A stretch of DNA of 64,000 nucleotides from Gemmatimonadota bacterium (GCA_028877215.1 JAPPFJ010000019.1:1-64000); one strand, 5' to 3'. Shown: positions 53,952 through 63,656, counted from the first letter of the stretch. Notes: generated by a model from the letters alone, not told the origin. A program made the numbers and translations.

Positions 53952-56039
53952 ATGAAGAAGCTCACGATTTTATGTCTCAATCTTGTATCGATGGCTGTCT
54001 TGCTGGCGCAGAACAGCAACGCGCAGGACTACAATCGCTGGAATCTGCCCCAAGGGGCACTCATGCGGTTGGGTAAAGGAAACGTGCTCGACGTGGCGTG
54101 GTCGCCGGACCGCACGCGCCTGGCAACGGGGGGCACCGCCGGCATCTGGCTCTACGATGCGGAAACCGGGACGGAGATTTCCCTGATCACCGGACATTCG
54201 TTCAGGGTCAATGCGGTTGCGTTTTCACCCGATGGTCTTACACTGGCAAGTGGCAGCAGGGACGATACGGTGCGGTTGTGGGACGTGGCCACGGGAGAGG
54301 AAAAAAGCATCCTCACGGGACACAGGTACGACGTGGAGGCGGTGGCATTCTCGCCCGATGGAGCGACGGTGGCAAGCGGCAGTCGCGACGGCACGGTTCG
54401 GGTGTGGGACGTGGAATCGGGACAGGAACAACACAGACTGATCAACGAAAAGTACACGAATGAGTATAGTAACCCCTGGGTCGTGTCGGTGGCGTTTTCG
54501 CCCGATGGAGCCACGCTGGCCAGCGCCAGCCGGGACAGTACCGTGCGGGTGTGGGACGTGGCCACAGGGGAGGAAAAACACACGCTCACGGGACATACCC
54601 ACGGGGTCTATTCGGTGGCATTTTCGCCGGATGGTGCGACCCTGGCAAGCGGTAGCTACGACAGTACAGTGCGGTTGTGGGACGTGGAAACGGGACAGGA
54701 AAAGTACACCCTAGAAGGACATAGCCATTGGGTGTATTCGGTCGTGTTTTCGCCCGATGGAACCACGCTGGCAAGCGCCAGTCGGGACAGTACCGTACGG
54801 GTGTGGGACGCTGAAACAGGGCATGTGAAATACACCCTCACAGGTCATGAGTCCAGAGTCCGGTCGGTCGCGTATTCGCAGGACGGGATGAGCCTGGCAA
54901 GCCACACATTCGACAATACGGTGCGACAGTGGGACGTGGAAACCGGGCTGGAAAAGGGCGCCCTCAGACTTGAAGGGCATACCTCCAACGTCAATTCGGT
55001 TGTGTATTCGCCGGACGGGAAGATGCTGGCAAGCGGCGGTAGCGACCGCATGGTCCGGTTGTGGAACCTGGAAACCGGGCAGGATGTACGCACCTTCGCA
55101 GGACATACCCGCTATATCCAATCGGTGGCGTTTTCGCCGGATGGATTGACCTTGGCAAGCGGCGGCGGCTATCGGGACGATACGGTGCGGTTGTGGGAGG
55201 TGGAGACAGGGCACGAGAAACACATCCTCGCGGGACATTCCGGCACTGTCGAGTCGGTGGCGTTCTCGCCGGATGGCTTGACGCTGGCAACCGCTGGCGG
55301 CTATCGGGACAGTACGGTGAGGGTGTGGGACGTGACCACAGGGCACGAGAAACACATCCTCACAGCACATACCAATAAAGTCGGGACAGTAGCGTTTTCA
55401 CCGGATGGCTTGACGCTCGCAAGCGCTGGTGGAGACAGCACCGTGCGGTTGTGGGACGTGGCCACAGGGCAGGAGATACACACCCTCACAGGATATACCC
55501 GCTATATCCAATCGGTGGCGTTTTCGCCCGATGGGAGGACGCTGGCAAGCGCAGACATTGGCGGTACAGTGCGGCTATGGGACGTGGCCACGTGGCACGA
55601 GAAAAACACACTCACTGGCGAGAATTTCTGGTCGTTGGCGTTTTCGCCGGATGGGATGACGCTCGCAACCGGCAGTCCGTACAAGGCGGTATGGCTGTGG
55701 GACGTGGCCACCGGGCAGAATATACGCGCCCTCACGGGACATACCGATCCGATCAATTCGGTAGCGTATTCACCGGGTGGGAAAACGCTGGCAAGCGCCA
55801 GTTACGACGGTACGATTCTGCTGTGGGACGTCTCGTCACGTGCCGCGCTGCAACCCCTTGCCGCCGACTTCGACGGCGACGGCACCGTGGGCTTTACGGA
55901 CTTTCTGCAGTTCGCCGCGCAGTACGGGCTGAGCTGGGGAGATGCAGGATATGACGCGCGATTCGACCTGGACGGCGACGGCGAGGTCGGTTCCGCCGAT
56001 TTGTGGATCTTCCAGAAAAGCTTCGGCCGGGGTGGATGA
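53952..56039 (+). CDS. Secreted WD40-repeat protein with dockerin-like C-terminus (array gene 5)
   Basis: The 695-aa product has a signal peptide (LCLNLVSMAVLLAQNSNA) and 14 blades. Blade 4 has the insertion INEKYTNEYSNPWVVSV. Blades 9 and 10 are two residues longer (GGGYRDDTVRLW, AGGYRDSTVRVW), and the last-but-one blade begins TGENFWSLAFSPDG. Its dockerin-like domain and last blade end are identical to gene 3 over 192 bp, yet the sequence after its stop resembles that after gene 2. The start at 53952 follows GGGGAGGG; an upstream in-frame start lies in the leader. Confidence 0.88.
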   Translation: MKKLTILCLNLVSMAVLLAQNSNAQDYNRWNLPQGALMRLGKGNVLDVAWSPDRTRLATGGTAGIWLYDAETGTEISLITGHSFRVNAVAFSPDGLTLASGSRDDTVRLWDVATGEEKSILTGHRYDVEAVAFSPDGATVASGSRDGTVRVWDVESGQEQHRLINEKYTNEYSNPWVVSVAFSPDGATLASASRDSTVRVWDVATGEEKHTLTGHTHGVYSVAFSPDGATLASGSYDSTVRLWDVETGQEKYTLEGHSHWVYSVVFSPDGTTLASASRDSTVRVWDAETGHVKYTLTGHESRVRSVAYSQDGMSLASHTFDNTVRQWDVETGLEKGALRLEGHTSNVNSVVYSPDGKMLASGGSDRMVRLWNLETGQDVRTFAGHTRYIQSVAFSPDGLTLASGGGYRDDTVRLWEVETGHEKHILAGHSGTVESVAFSPDGLTLATAGGYRDSTVRVWDVTTGHEKHILTAHTNKVGTVAFSPDGLTLASAGGDSTVRLWDVATGQEIHTLTGYTRYIQSVAFSPDGRTLASADIGGTVRLWDVATWHEKNTLTGENFWSLAFSPDGMTLATGSPYKAVWLWDVATGQNIRALTGHTDPINSVAYSPGGKTLASASYDGTILLWDVSSRAALQPLAADFDGDGTVGFTDFLQFAAQYGLSWGDAGYDARFDLDGDGEVGSADLWIFQKSFGRGG
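55842..56033. repeat. Identical 3'-end block shared with gene 3
   Basis: Partner of 51159-51350. Flanks on both sides diverge, which marks it as a conversion tract. Confidence 0.85.
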
Positions 56040-56188
56040 GGCGCCGGGGCCTTGTCGGAACGATACCGCTCCAGGTCTGCATGATTGCCTGGAACCCCCT
56101 GCCTTCGAGCGAGTTTCCGGCATGAGAGCTGAAGTCTTGACCGAGCTCTGTTTAGACATATCATCGATCACCCAATCCGGCCGCGTCT

Positions 56189-56275
56189 GGAAAGGAGGTG
56201 ATAACTGGCATCCACGCTGATAAACGTCTGACCGTCGTACGGCTACTTTAACGCTATGATCGCATGTACAAGTGG
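56189..56275. repeat. Leader element, copy 5
   Basis: Core GGAAAGGAGGTGAT, then a more divergent body with GGCATCCACG and a GTACAAGTGG end. Confidence 0.65.
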
Positions 56276-56305
56276 TTAATGCCGGCCACGAATCTGATCG
56301 CGATC

Positions 56306-56392
56306 TGAAAGGAGGTGATATTGGAATCCAAATTGTCAAACGTCTGGCCGCAGTACCTACGTGATAGACTACGTTTCAGAGCAATTGCTGAT
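56306..56392. repeat. Leader element, copy 6
   Basis: Core GAAAGGAGGTGATATTGGAA, about 117 bp after copy 5, with a divergent right end. A TTG lies 5 nt past the GGAGG core. Confidence 0.75.
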
Positions 56393-56573
56393 CTGACACG
56401 TTCTACGGTGGAAACGGTCGAGGAATGTGGTCGAACGAAGTACACCGGGTCTCAACATATCGACATCACTCGCACCATGTCGTTAAAGAATCACATCAGT
56501 CACAGTCTCCTGATGTCTCTTAATCAGCCTTAATTCATCGATAACCATCGTCATTCATAGTCCGGGGGTACAG

Positions 56574-58604
56574 ATGAAAAAGCAAACGATCTTGAGTCTC
56601 ATTCTTCTTACGACGGCTGTCTTGTTTGCACAATTCGCCCACGCACAGGAGTATAATCGCTGGAGCTTGCCCGAAGGAGCCCTCTTGCGATTGGGCAAGG
56701 GAAGCACGAACGCGGTGGACTGGTCGCCGGACGGCACGCGCCTGGCTGTGGGGGGAAGCCTCGGCATCTGGATCTACGATGCCAGCACGCACGCCGAAAT
56801 TTCCCTGCTCACGGGCTATAGCGTCAGTTCGGTGGCGTTTTCCCCGGATGGGATGATGCTGGCGAGCGGTGGCCGTACGGTGGTGTTGTGGGACGTGGCT
56901 ACAGGACAAGAGAAAAGCACGCTGGAAGGACATACCATTGGGATCACTTCGTTGGCTTTCTCGCCGGATGGGATGACGCTGGCGAGCGGTAGCTGGGACA
57001 AGACGGCGCGGTTGTGGGACCTGGCAACGGGCAAGGAAAAACACACCCTTATAGGACATACCCGAGGGGTCTATTCAGTGGCGTTTTCGCCGGATGGGAC
57101 GACCCTGGCAAGCGGCAGCAGTGACGATACGGTGGTGTTGTGGGACGCGGCCACAGGCCAGAAAAAAAACACCCTCACAGGACATGAAGATTATGTCAGT
57201 TCTGTGGCGTTTTCGCCGGATGGGACGACCCTGGCAAGCGGCAGCGGTGACAAGACGGTGGTGTTGTGGGACGCGACCACAGGGGATCAAGAAAACACTC
57301 TCACAGGATATACCCGCGCGGTCAGGTCGGTTGAATTCTCGCCTGACGGGACGATGTTGGCAACCGGGAGTTTGTACTATACGGTGAAGGTGTGGGACGT
57401 GGCTACCGGGCAGTTAATCAACACCCTGCAAGGTCATTCCCACCGTGTGATGTCGGTGGTGTTTTCGCCGGAAGGGACGACTCTAGCGAGCGCCAGTGGT
57501 GACAACACGGTGCGGTTGTGGGACGTGGCGGCGGGGCAGGAAATCAGAACCCTGACAGGACATAATGGGTCTGTCAGTTCGGTGGCGTTTTCGCCGGATG
57601 GTCGGACCCTGGCGCGCGGCAGTTGGGACAATGAGGTGGTATTGTGGGACGCGGCCACGGGGCAGGAGAAAAGCAACCTGGCACATACCGATTGGGTTAG
57701 TTCGGTTGTATATTCACCGGATGGTCAGACCCTGGCGAGCGGTAGCAGGGGCGTAGTGTGGTTGTGGGACGTGGCCACAGGGCAGGAAATAAGCACCGTG
57801 AGAGCACATACGTATAGTGCCAATTCAGTGGTGTTTTCACCGGACGGCACGACCCTGGCAAGCGGCGGTGGTGACAATACGGTGCGGTTGTGGGACGCGG
57901 CCACAGGGCAGGAAAAACACGTGCTCACAGGACATACGGACGACGTCAATTCGGTGGCGTTTTCGCCGGATGGAACGACGCTGGCAAGCGGTAGTTCCGA
58001 CCAGATGGTGCGGTTGTGGGACGTGGCCACAGGGCAGGAGAAAGGCACCCTGACGGGACATACCCACGATGTCAATTCAGTCGTGTTTTCAGGGGATGGG
58101 ACGATGTTGGCCAGCGGTAGTTCGGACAAGACGGTACGGTTGTGGGACGTGGCCACAGGGCAGGAAATAAGCGTACTCGCACAGCATATGTCCTGGATCT
58201 ATTCCGTCGTGTTTTCGCCGGACGGAAGGACGCTGGCAAGCGGCGGCTCGGACCAGACGGTGCGATTCTGGGACTTGGCCACGGGGCAGGAAAAAGGCGC
58301 ATTGGCAGGACATACCGGTACTGTACGTTCGGTCGTGTTTTCTCCGGATGGGATGAGACTGGCAAGCGGTAGCAGCACGATTCTTCTGTGGGATGTGTCC
58401 CGGTATGTTACGACCCAGCCCCTTGCCGCTGACTTCGACGGCGACGGCACCGTGGCCTTTCCCGACTTTCTGCAGTTCGCGTCGCGGTTCGGTCAGAGCC
58501 GGGGCGACGCCGGGTTTGACGTGCGGTTCGACCTGGACGGCGACGGTACCGTCGGCTTCAACGATTTCGTGATCTTTGCACGCAGCTTCGGCCAGGGCTC
58601 GTGA
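56574..58604 (+). CDS. Secreted WD40-repeat protein with dockerin-like C-terminus (array gene 6)
   Basis: The 676-aa product has a signal peptide (ILSLILLTTAVLFAQFAHA), 14 blades and loops DFDGDGTVAFPDF and DLDGDGTVGFNDF. Blade 2 is four residues short (TGYSVSSVAFSPDG, then GGRTVVLWD). Blades 2, 4, 5 and 8 end in VVLWD rather than VRLWD. Blade 9 starts AHTDW without the preceding TG. The leader differs from the others in its ribosome site (GGGGGTACAG). The two leader elements before it make this the only internal gene with a duplicated one. Confidence 0.88.
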   Translation: MKKQTILSLILLTTAVLFAQFAHAQEYNRWSLPEGALLRLGKGSTNAVDWSPDGTRLAVGGSLGIWIYDASTHAEISLLTGYSVSSVAFSPDGMMLASGGRTVVLWDVATGQEKSTLEGHTIGITSLAFSPDGMTLASGSWDKTARLWDLATGKEKHTLIGHTRGVYSVAFSPDGTTLASGSSDDTVVLWDAATGQKKNTLTGHEDYVSSVAFSPDGTTLASGSGDKTVVLWDATTGDQENTLTGYTRAVRSVEFSPDGTMLATGSLYYTVKVWDVATGQLINTLQGHSHRVMSVVFSPEGTTLASASGDNTVRLWDVAAGQEIRTLTGHNGSVSSVAFSPDGRTLARGSWDNEVVLWDAATGQEKSNLAHTDWVSSVVYSPDGQTLASGSRGVVWLWDVATGQEISTVRAHTYSANSVVFSPDGTTLASGGGDNTVRLWDAATGQEKHVLTGHTDDVNSVAFSPDGTTLASGSSDQMVRLWDVATGQEKGTLTGHTHDVNSVVFSGDGTMLASGSSDKTVRLWDVATGQEISVLAQHMSWIYSVVFSPDGRTLASGGSDQTVRFWDLATGQEKGALAGHTGTVRSVVFSPDGMRLASGSSTILLWDVSRYVTTQPLAADFDGDGTVAFPDFLQFASRFGQSRGDAGFDVRFDLDGDGTVGFNDFVIFARSFGQGS

Positions 58605-58955
58605 GGTGCCGTGTCAGAACGAGTTTTGGCCAGTCGATCGCCTGAGCATTCGGTTCATGCTGCTCGCAGCCCTGTCCACGTTTGGAAAGGAGGTGATATT
58701 GGAATCCACGCCGCTGGACGTTTCGACGTTGTACGTTTACATGAGAAGCTATGGCTCGGGGCAAGTGCTGAAAGGAAACGTGGCGCTGCTGAGCGCAGGA
58801 GCCATTCCGCCGAACGATACAAACCGGTTTTTCCATAACGCCATTTCTCACTCCAAGTCATAAAAGTGTTCACATCAGTCACCGAATCTTTATGTGTTCG
58901 AATCAGCCATAATTCACGCTTAATCACCGCATTCATAGTCAGGGAGGGCATTCAG
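58605..58955. other. Gene 6-gene 7 interval, holding leader element copy 7
   Basis: Contains the leader element (58684-58768), motif B and the ribosome site AGGGAGGG. Positions 58761-58865 are nearly identical to 63815-63919 at the window edge. Confidence 0.6.
58684..58768. repeat. Leader element, copy 7
   Basis: Core GGAAAGGAGGTGATATTGGA, 14 nt matching the reverse complement of the usual 16S rRNA tail, right end GGCTCGGGGCAAGTGCTGA. Among the clearest copies. Confidence 0.85.
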
Positions 58956-61121
58956 ATGAAGAGCTCAACGGTTTTGGGCCTCGTTCTTTTTTTTGTGACT
59001 GTTTTGTCTGCATCGAACAGCCGCGCACAGGATTACCTTCGCTGGGGACTGCCCGAAGGGGCACTGCTGCGCCTTGGGAAAGGCGACACGCGGGTGGTGG
59101 CCTGGTCTCCGGACGGCAAGCGCCTGGCGGTGGCAGGCAGCGTCGGCATCTGGCTCTACGATGCCGGCACCGGGGCGGAAGTTTCCCTGCTCACGGGCCA
59201 TACTTCCAGAATCAGCAGTATGATATTTTCGCGTGATGGGCTGACCCTGGCGAGCGGCAGTCATGACCATACGGTGCGGTTGTGGGACGTGAACGCGGGT
59301 CAGGAGAAGAGCACCCTAACAGGACATACCGATTGGGTCAACGCAGTGGCGTTTTCCCCTGATGAGAGGACGCTGGCAAGTGGCAGCAATGACCATACGG
59401 CGACGTTATGGGACGTGGCCACGGGGCAGAAAATACACACCCTCACAGGACATACCCATACCGTCGGTTCGGTGGTGTTTTCGCGTGATGGAAAGACCCT
59501 GGCAAGCGGCAGTGGTGACATGACGGTGCGGTTGTGGGACGTAGCCTCGGGGCAGGCAACAGACACCCTCGCAGGACATACCAATACTGTCAGTTCAGTG
59601 GCGTATTCTCCAGATGGGATGACTCTGGCAAGCGGCAGTCGTGACATGACGGTGCGGTTGTGGGACGCGGCCACAGGGCGCAATGAAAACACCCTCACAG
59701 GACACACGTCCTCGGTCACTTCCGTGGTGTTTTCGCCGGATGGGACGACGCTGGCGAGTGCCAGTAATGACAGTACCGTACGATTATGGGACGTGGCTGC
59801 GGGGCACGAAAAATCAACCCTTAAAGGACATACAAACAGAGTCTATCTTGCGGTGTTTTCGCCCGACGGGACGACGCTGGCAAGCGGAGGTCGCGACGGT
59901 ACGGTGCGTCTTTGGGACGTGGCTACAGCGCAGGAGAGACACACCCTCACAGGGCATACGAGGACCATCACGTCGGTCGCTTTTTCTCCAGACGGCACGA
60001 CGCTGGCGAGTGTCGGCTGGGACAATACGGTGCGGCTGTGGGACGTGGACTCCGGGCGGGGGAAGGACATCTTCACAGGACATTCGAGTGGTGGCCGGTC
60101 GGTGGTGTATTCGCCGGATGGGGCCATGCTGGCAAGTGCTGGTTCTGACCAGACGGTACGGTTGTGGGACGTGGACTCCGGACGGGAAATAGGCGCCCTT
60201 ACGGGACACAGGGGCTGGGTCAGGTCGGTGGTATTTTCGCCGGACGGGACGATGCTGGCAAGTTCCGGGAATGACCGAACGGTAAGGCTGTGGGACGTGG
60301 CCTCGGGGCAGGAATTAAGCACGCTCACAGGACATACGTCCTGGGTCACATCGGTGGTATTTTCGCCGGACGGGGCGATGCTGGCAAGTTCCGGCTGGGA
60401 CAATACGTTGCGGTTGTGGGACGTGGCCTCGGGGCAGGAAACACACACCCTCACAGGTCATATGCAGACAATCAGATCGGTTGCGTTTTCGCCGGATGGG
60501 AGTACGTTGGCAAGCGGCGGTGGCGACGAATCGGTACGGTTGTGGGACGTGGCCTCAAGACAGGTACGAGACACCCTCACAGGACATAACGGCACTGTCA
60601 ACTCCGTGGCGTTTTCGCCGGACGGTGCAACGCTGGCAAGCGGAGGTAATGACAATACGGTACGGCTGTGGGACGTGGCTGCCGGGCAGGAAATAAGCAC
60701 ACTTACAGGACACACAAATTGGATCTATACCGTGGCGTTTTCGCCGGATGGAATGACCCTGGCCAGCGGGGCCGTGGACCTTACGGTCCGGTTGTGGGAC
60801 GTTGCCACCGGGCAGGAAAAAGGCTCCCTTCCAACGGGGACTCTTTCGGTGGCGTTTTCGCCGGATGGAATGAACCTGGCCAGCGGCGGCGGTGGGATTC
60901 TTCTGTGGGATGTGTCGCCGTTTGTGACACGTCAACCCCTTGCTACCGACTTCGACGGCGACGGCACCGTGGGCTTCCCGGACTTCCTGCAGTTTGCGTC
61001 GCAGTTCGGTCAGAGCCAGGACGACGCCGGGTTTGACGCGCGTTTCGATCTGGACGGCGACGGCGAGGTCGGGTTCAACGACTTCGTGATCTTCGCACGC
61101 AGCTTCGGCAAGGGTTCATGA
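58956..61121 (+). CDS. Secreted WD40-repeat protein with dockerin-like C-terminus (array gene 7)
   Basis: The 721-aa product has a signal peptide (VLGLVLFFVTVLSASNSRA), 15 blades and loops DFDGDGTVGFPDF and DLDGDGEVGFNDF. The last blade is truncated like that of gene 4 (PTGTLSVAFSPDG). Several blades use DSG or ASG where the others have ATG before QE (for example LWDVASGQELSTL). The start at 58956 follows AGGGAGGG. It belongs with gene 4 by N-terminal and last-blade features. The interval after it holds leader element copy 8. Confidence 0.88.
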   Translation: MKSSTVLGLVLFFVTVLSASNSRAQDYLRWGLPEGALLRLGKGDTRVVAWSPDGKRLAVAGSVGIWLYDAGTGAEVSLLTGHTSRISSMIFSRDGLTLASGSHDHTVRLWDVNAGQEKSTLTGHTDWVNAVAFSPDERTLASGSNDHTATLWDVATGQKIHTLTGHTHTVGSVVFSRDGKTLASGSGDMTVRLWDVASGQATDTLAGHTNTVSSVAYSPDGMTLASGSRDMTVRLWDAATGRNENTLTGHTSSVTSVVFSPDGTTLASASNDSTVRLWDVAAGHEKSTLKGHTNRVYLAVFSPDGTTLASGGRDGTVRLWDVATAQERHTLTGHTRTITSVAFSPDGTTLASVGWDNTVRLWDVDSGRGKDIFTGHSSGGRSVVYSPDGAMLASAGSDQTVRLWDVDSGREIGALTGHRGWVRSVVFSPDGTMLASSGNDRTVRLWDVASGQELSTLTGHTSWVTSVVFSPDGAMLASSGWDNTLRLWDVASGQETHTLTGHMQTIRSVAFSPDGSTLASGGGDESVRLWDVASRQVRDTLTGHNGTVNSVAFSPDGATLASGGNDNTVRLWDVAAGQEISTLTGHTNWIYTVAFSPDGMTLASGAVDLTVRLWDVATGQEKGSLPTGTLSVAFSPDGMNLASGGGGILLWDVSPFVTRQPLATDFDGDGTVGFPDFLQFASQFGQSQDDAGFDARFDLDGDGEVGFNDFVIFARSFGKGS

Positions 61122-61478
61122 GGCAAACGCGCCGTGTCAAAACCGGTGGCGCCAGGCGATCGGTCGCGCCTGCGGTGCAGGTCTCGCGGAGGACGGCTGA
61201 CTTAGGAAAGGAGGTGATTGCTGGAATTCATGCCGATAGACGTTTCGAGGTTGTACGTATACGTGACAAGCTATGGCTCGGGGCAAGCGTCGAAATGACA
61301 CGACGTGCAATGGGAGCGGACGCAAGTTGCGGTCGATCAATGCGCACAACGTCTCTCCATATCCAGATCAATCGCTTCAAGTCACAAAGTGTGTCACATC
61401 AGTCGCAGAATCTTCTTGCTGTTTTGTCGTAGTTTATCCGAACACACACAGTATGTGTTTGTCAGGGAGGATTTTCAA
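61122..61478. other. Gene 7-gene 8 interval, holding leader element copy 8
   Basis: Contains the leader element (61204-61289), a motif B and CAGGGAGG before the start at 61479. No gene is supported. Confidence 0.6.
61204..61289. repeat. Leader element, copy 8
   Basis: Core GGAAAGGAGGTGATTGCTGG with one extra base after GTGAT, right end GGCTCGGGGCAAG. Confidence 0.8.
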
Positions 61479-63656
61479 ATGAATAGGTCATCGACTTTAA
61501 GCGCCCTCATTCTGTTGACAGCGGTCTTGATCGCACAGGACAGCCGCGCACAGAATCACACACACATGGGACTGCCCCAGGGGGCCCTCATGCGTCTGGG
61601 CAAAGGACATTCACGCCTGGTGGCCTGGACGCGGGACGGGACGCGGCTGGCGGTGGGCGGCACCATTGGCATCTGGGTCTACGATGCCGAAACCGGTGAC
61701 GAGGTTTCTCTGCTCTCGGGTCATAGACGTGAAGTCGTATCGATGGTGTTTTCGCCCGATGGCCTGACGCTTGCGAGCGCCAGTGGCGACTATACGGTGC
61801 GGTTGTGGGACGCGGCCACGTGGCAGGAAAAGAGCACCCTGACAGGACATACCCATCGGGTCTGGTCGGTGGCGTTTTCGCCGGACGGGACGACGCTTGC
61901 AAGCGCCAGTGGCGACTATACGGTCCGGTTATGGGACGCGGCCACAGGGCACGAGAGAAACACCTTCGTAGGACATACGGGCAGCGTCAATTCGGTGGCG
62001 TTTTCCCCGGATGGGACGACACTGGCAAGCGGCAGTCGCGACGAAACGGTGCGGATATGGGACACGGCCACAGGGCACGAGAAAAGCACCCTCACAGGAC
62101 ATACGTCGTCTGTCACCTATGTGGTGTTTACTCCGGATGGTCAGAACCTGGCAAGCGCCACCAGCGACGGTACGGTGCGGTTGTGGGACGTGGCCACGGG
62201 AGAGGAAGAGGGCGCTTTGACACGACAAAACTGGTGGGCCGGGTCGGTTGCGTTTTCCCCAGACGGGACGACGCTTGCAAGCGCCGGTAGGGACAGTACG
62301 GTACGATTGTGGGACTTGGCCACCAGGCAAGTCAATCATACTCTGACCGGACATACGTCGACGGTCAGGTCGGTTGTGTTTTCGCATGATGGGATGACCC
62401 TGGCCAGCGGCAGTTCGGACAATACGGTGCGGTTGTGGAACTTGGCCACAAAACAGGAAAAAAACACCCTGAAAGGACATTCGGGGACGATCAGGACGAT
62501 CGCGTTTTCGCCGGACGAAACATCGCTGGCAAGCGCCAGTTGGGATCATACGGTGCGATTGTGGGACGTGGCCACGGGACAGGTAGAGAGCACCCTCACG
62601 GGACATTCCGGGTCTACCAGGTCGGTGGCGTTTTCGCCGGATGGGGCGACGCTTGCAAGCGGTGATGTGGACGATAAGGTGCGGTTGTGGGACGTGGCCA
62701 CGGGGCAGGAAATCATCGCCCTTACTGGACATACCCGTGATGTCACTACGGTATCGTTTTCGCCGGATGGGACCACGCTGGCCAGCGGCAGCTGGGACGG
62801 TACGGTGCGGTTGTGGGACGCGGCCACGGGACAGAAAAAACACACCCTCGCAGGACATACCCGAGGGATCGAGTCGGTGGCGTTTTCGCCGGACGGGAAA
62901 ACGCTGGCAAGCGCAGGCGGTGGGGACGAAACGGTCCGGTTGTGGGACGTAGCTACGGGTCAGGAGCAAGACACTTTGACAGGACATTTCGGTTCAGTCC
63001 TTTCGGTGACGTTTTCTCCGGATGGGACGACGGTGGCAAGCGCCAGTCGGGACGAAACGGTCCGGTTGTGGGACGTGGCTACGGGGCAGGAAGAAAACAT
63101 CCTGAGAGGACATACCAGTTTTACCCGGTCGGTGGCGTTCTCGCCGGATGGGACGACGCTGGCGAGCGCCAGTCAGGACAGAACGGTACGATTGTGGAAC
63201 GTTGCCACAGGGCAGGAAGAAAAAACCCTCACCGGACATACGGATTGGGTCTTTTCAGTGGTGTTTTCTCCAGATGGAAGCACGCTGGTGAGCAGCAGTT
63301 GGGACGGTACGGTGCGGTTGTGGAACGCGGCCACGGGGCAGGAAGTAGCCACCTTCACAGCGCATACGTTTTGGGTCCCATCGGTTGCGTTTTCACCGGA
63401 TGGAAGCACGTTGGCCAGCGGCGGCAGCGCGATTCTATTGTGGGATGCCTCCCCGTATGTCGCGCCTCAAACCCTTGTTACCGACTTCGACGGCGACGGC
63501 GCCGTGGGCTTCCCGGACTTCCTGCAATTTGCGTCGCAGTTCGGGAAGAGCCAGGACGACGCGGGATTCGACGCGCGTTTCGATCTGGACGACGACGGTG
63601 AGATCGGGTTCAACGACTTCGTGATCTTTGCCCGCAGCTTCGGCACGGCTGGTTGA
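61479..63656 (+). CDS. Secreted WD40-repeat protein with dockerin-like C-terminus (array gene 8)
   Basis: The 725-aa product has a signal peptide (LSALILLTAVLIAQDSRA), 15 blades and loops DFDGDGAVGFPDF and DLDDDGEIGFNDF. The N-terminus before blade 1 reads NHTHMGLPQGALMRLGKG rather than the NRWSLPEG of most sisters. Blade 6 begins TRQNWWAGSVAFSPDG without GHT. Several blade starts are direct GHS or GHF forms. The start at 61479 follows CAGGGAGG. The sequence after its stop resembles that after gene 4, showing that gene ends and intervals have been shuffled. Confidence 0.88.
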   Translation: MNRSSTLSALILLTAVLIAQDSRAQNHTHMGLPQGALMRLGKGHSRLVAWTRDGTRLAVGGTIGIWVYDAETGDEVSLLSGHRREVVSMVFSPDGLTLASASGDYTVRLWDAATWQEKSTLTGHTHRVWSVAFSPDGTTLASASGDYTVRLWDAATGHERNTFVGHTGSVNSVAFSPDGTTLASGSRDETVRIWDTATGHEKSTLTGHTSSVTYVVFTPDGQNLASATSDGTVRLWDVATGEEEGALTRQNWWAGSVAFSPDGTTLASAGRDSTVRLWDLATRQVNHTLTGHTSTVRSVVFSHDGMTLASGSSDNTVRLWNLATKQEKNTLKGHSGTIRTIAFSPDETSLASASWDHTVRLWDVATGQVESTLTGHSGSTRSVAFSPDGATLASGDVDDKVRLWDVATGQEIIALTGHTRDVTTVSFSPDGTTLASGSWDGTVRLWDAATGQKKHTLAGHTRGIESVAFSPDGKTLASAGGGDETVRLWDVATGQEQDTLTGHFGSVLSVTFSPDGTTVASASRDETVRLWDVATGQEENILRGHTSFTRSVAFSPDGTTLASASQDRTVRLWNVATGQEEKTLTGHTDWVFSVVFSPDGSTLVSSSWDGTVRLWNAATGQEVATFTAHTFWVPSVAFSPDGSTLASGGSAILLWDASPYVAPQTLVTDFDGDGAVGFPDFLQFASQFGKSQDDAGFDARFDLDDDGEIGFNDFVIFARSFGTAG

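Larger units (their letters stand above)
56040..56573. other. Gene 5-gene 6 interval with two leader-element copies
   Basis: The 534 bp hold leader elements 5 (56189-56275) and 6 (56306-56392), a motif B, and a GGGGGTACAG site before the gene 6 start. No gene is supported. Confidence 0.6.

Noticed and set aside
61929..62987. Long minus-strand open frame of 352 codons inside array gene 8
   Set aside because: The complementary strand of repeated GC-rich WD40 codons stays open by chance; similar antisense frames appear in all eight genes and have no family similarity.
44655..63656. Possible CRISPR array because of regular 126-bp repeats
   Set aside because: The repeats are coding WD40 blades in one continuous frame, too long and too variable for CRISPR, and no cas genes are present.
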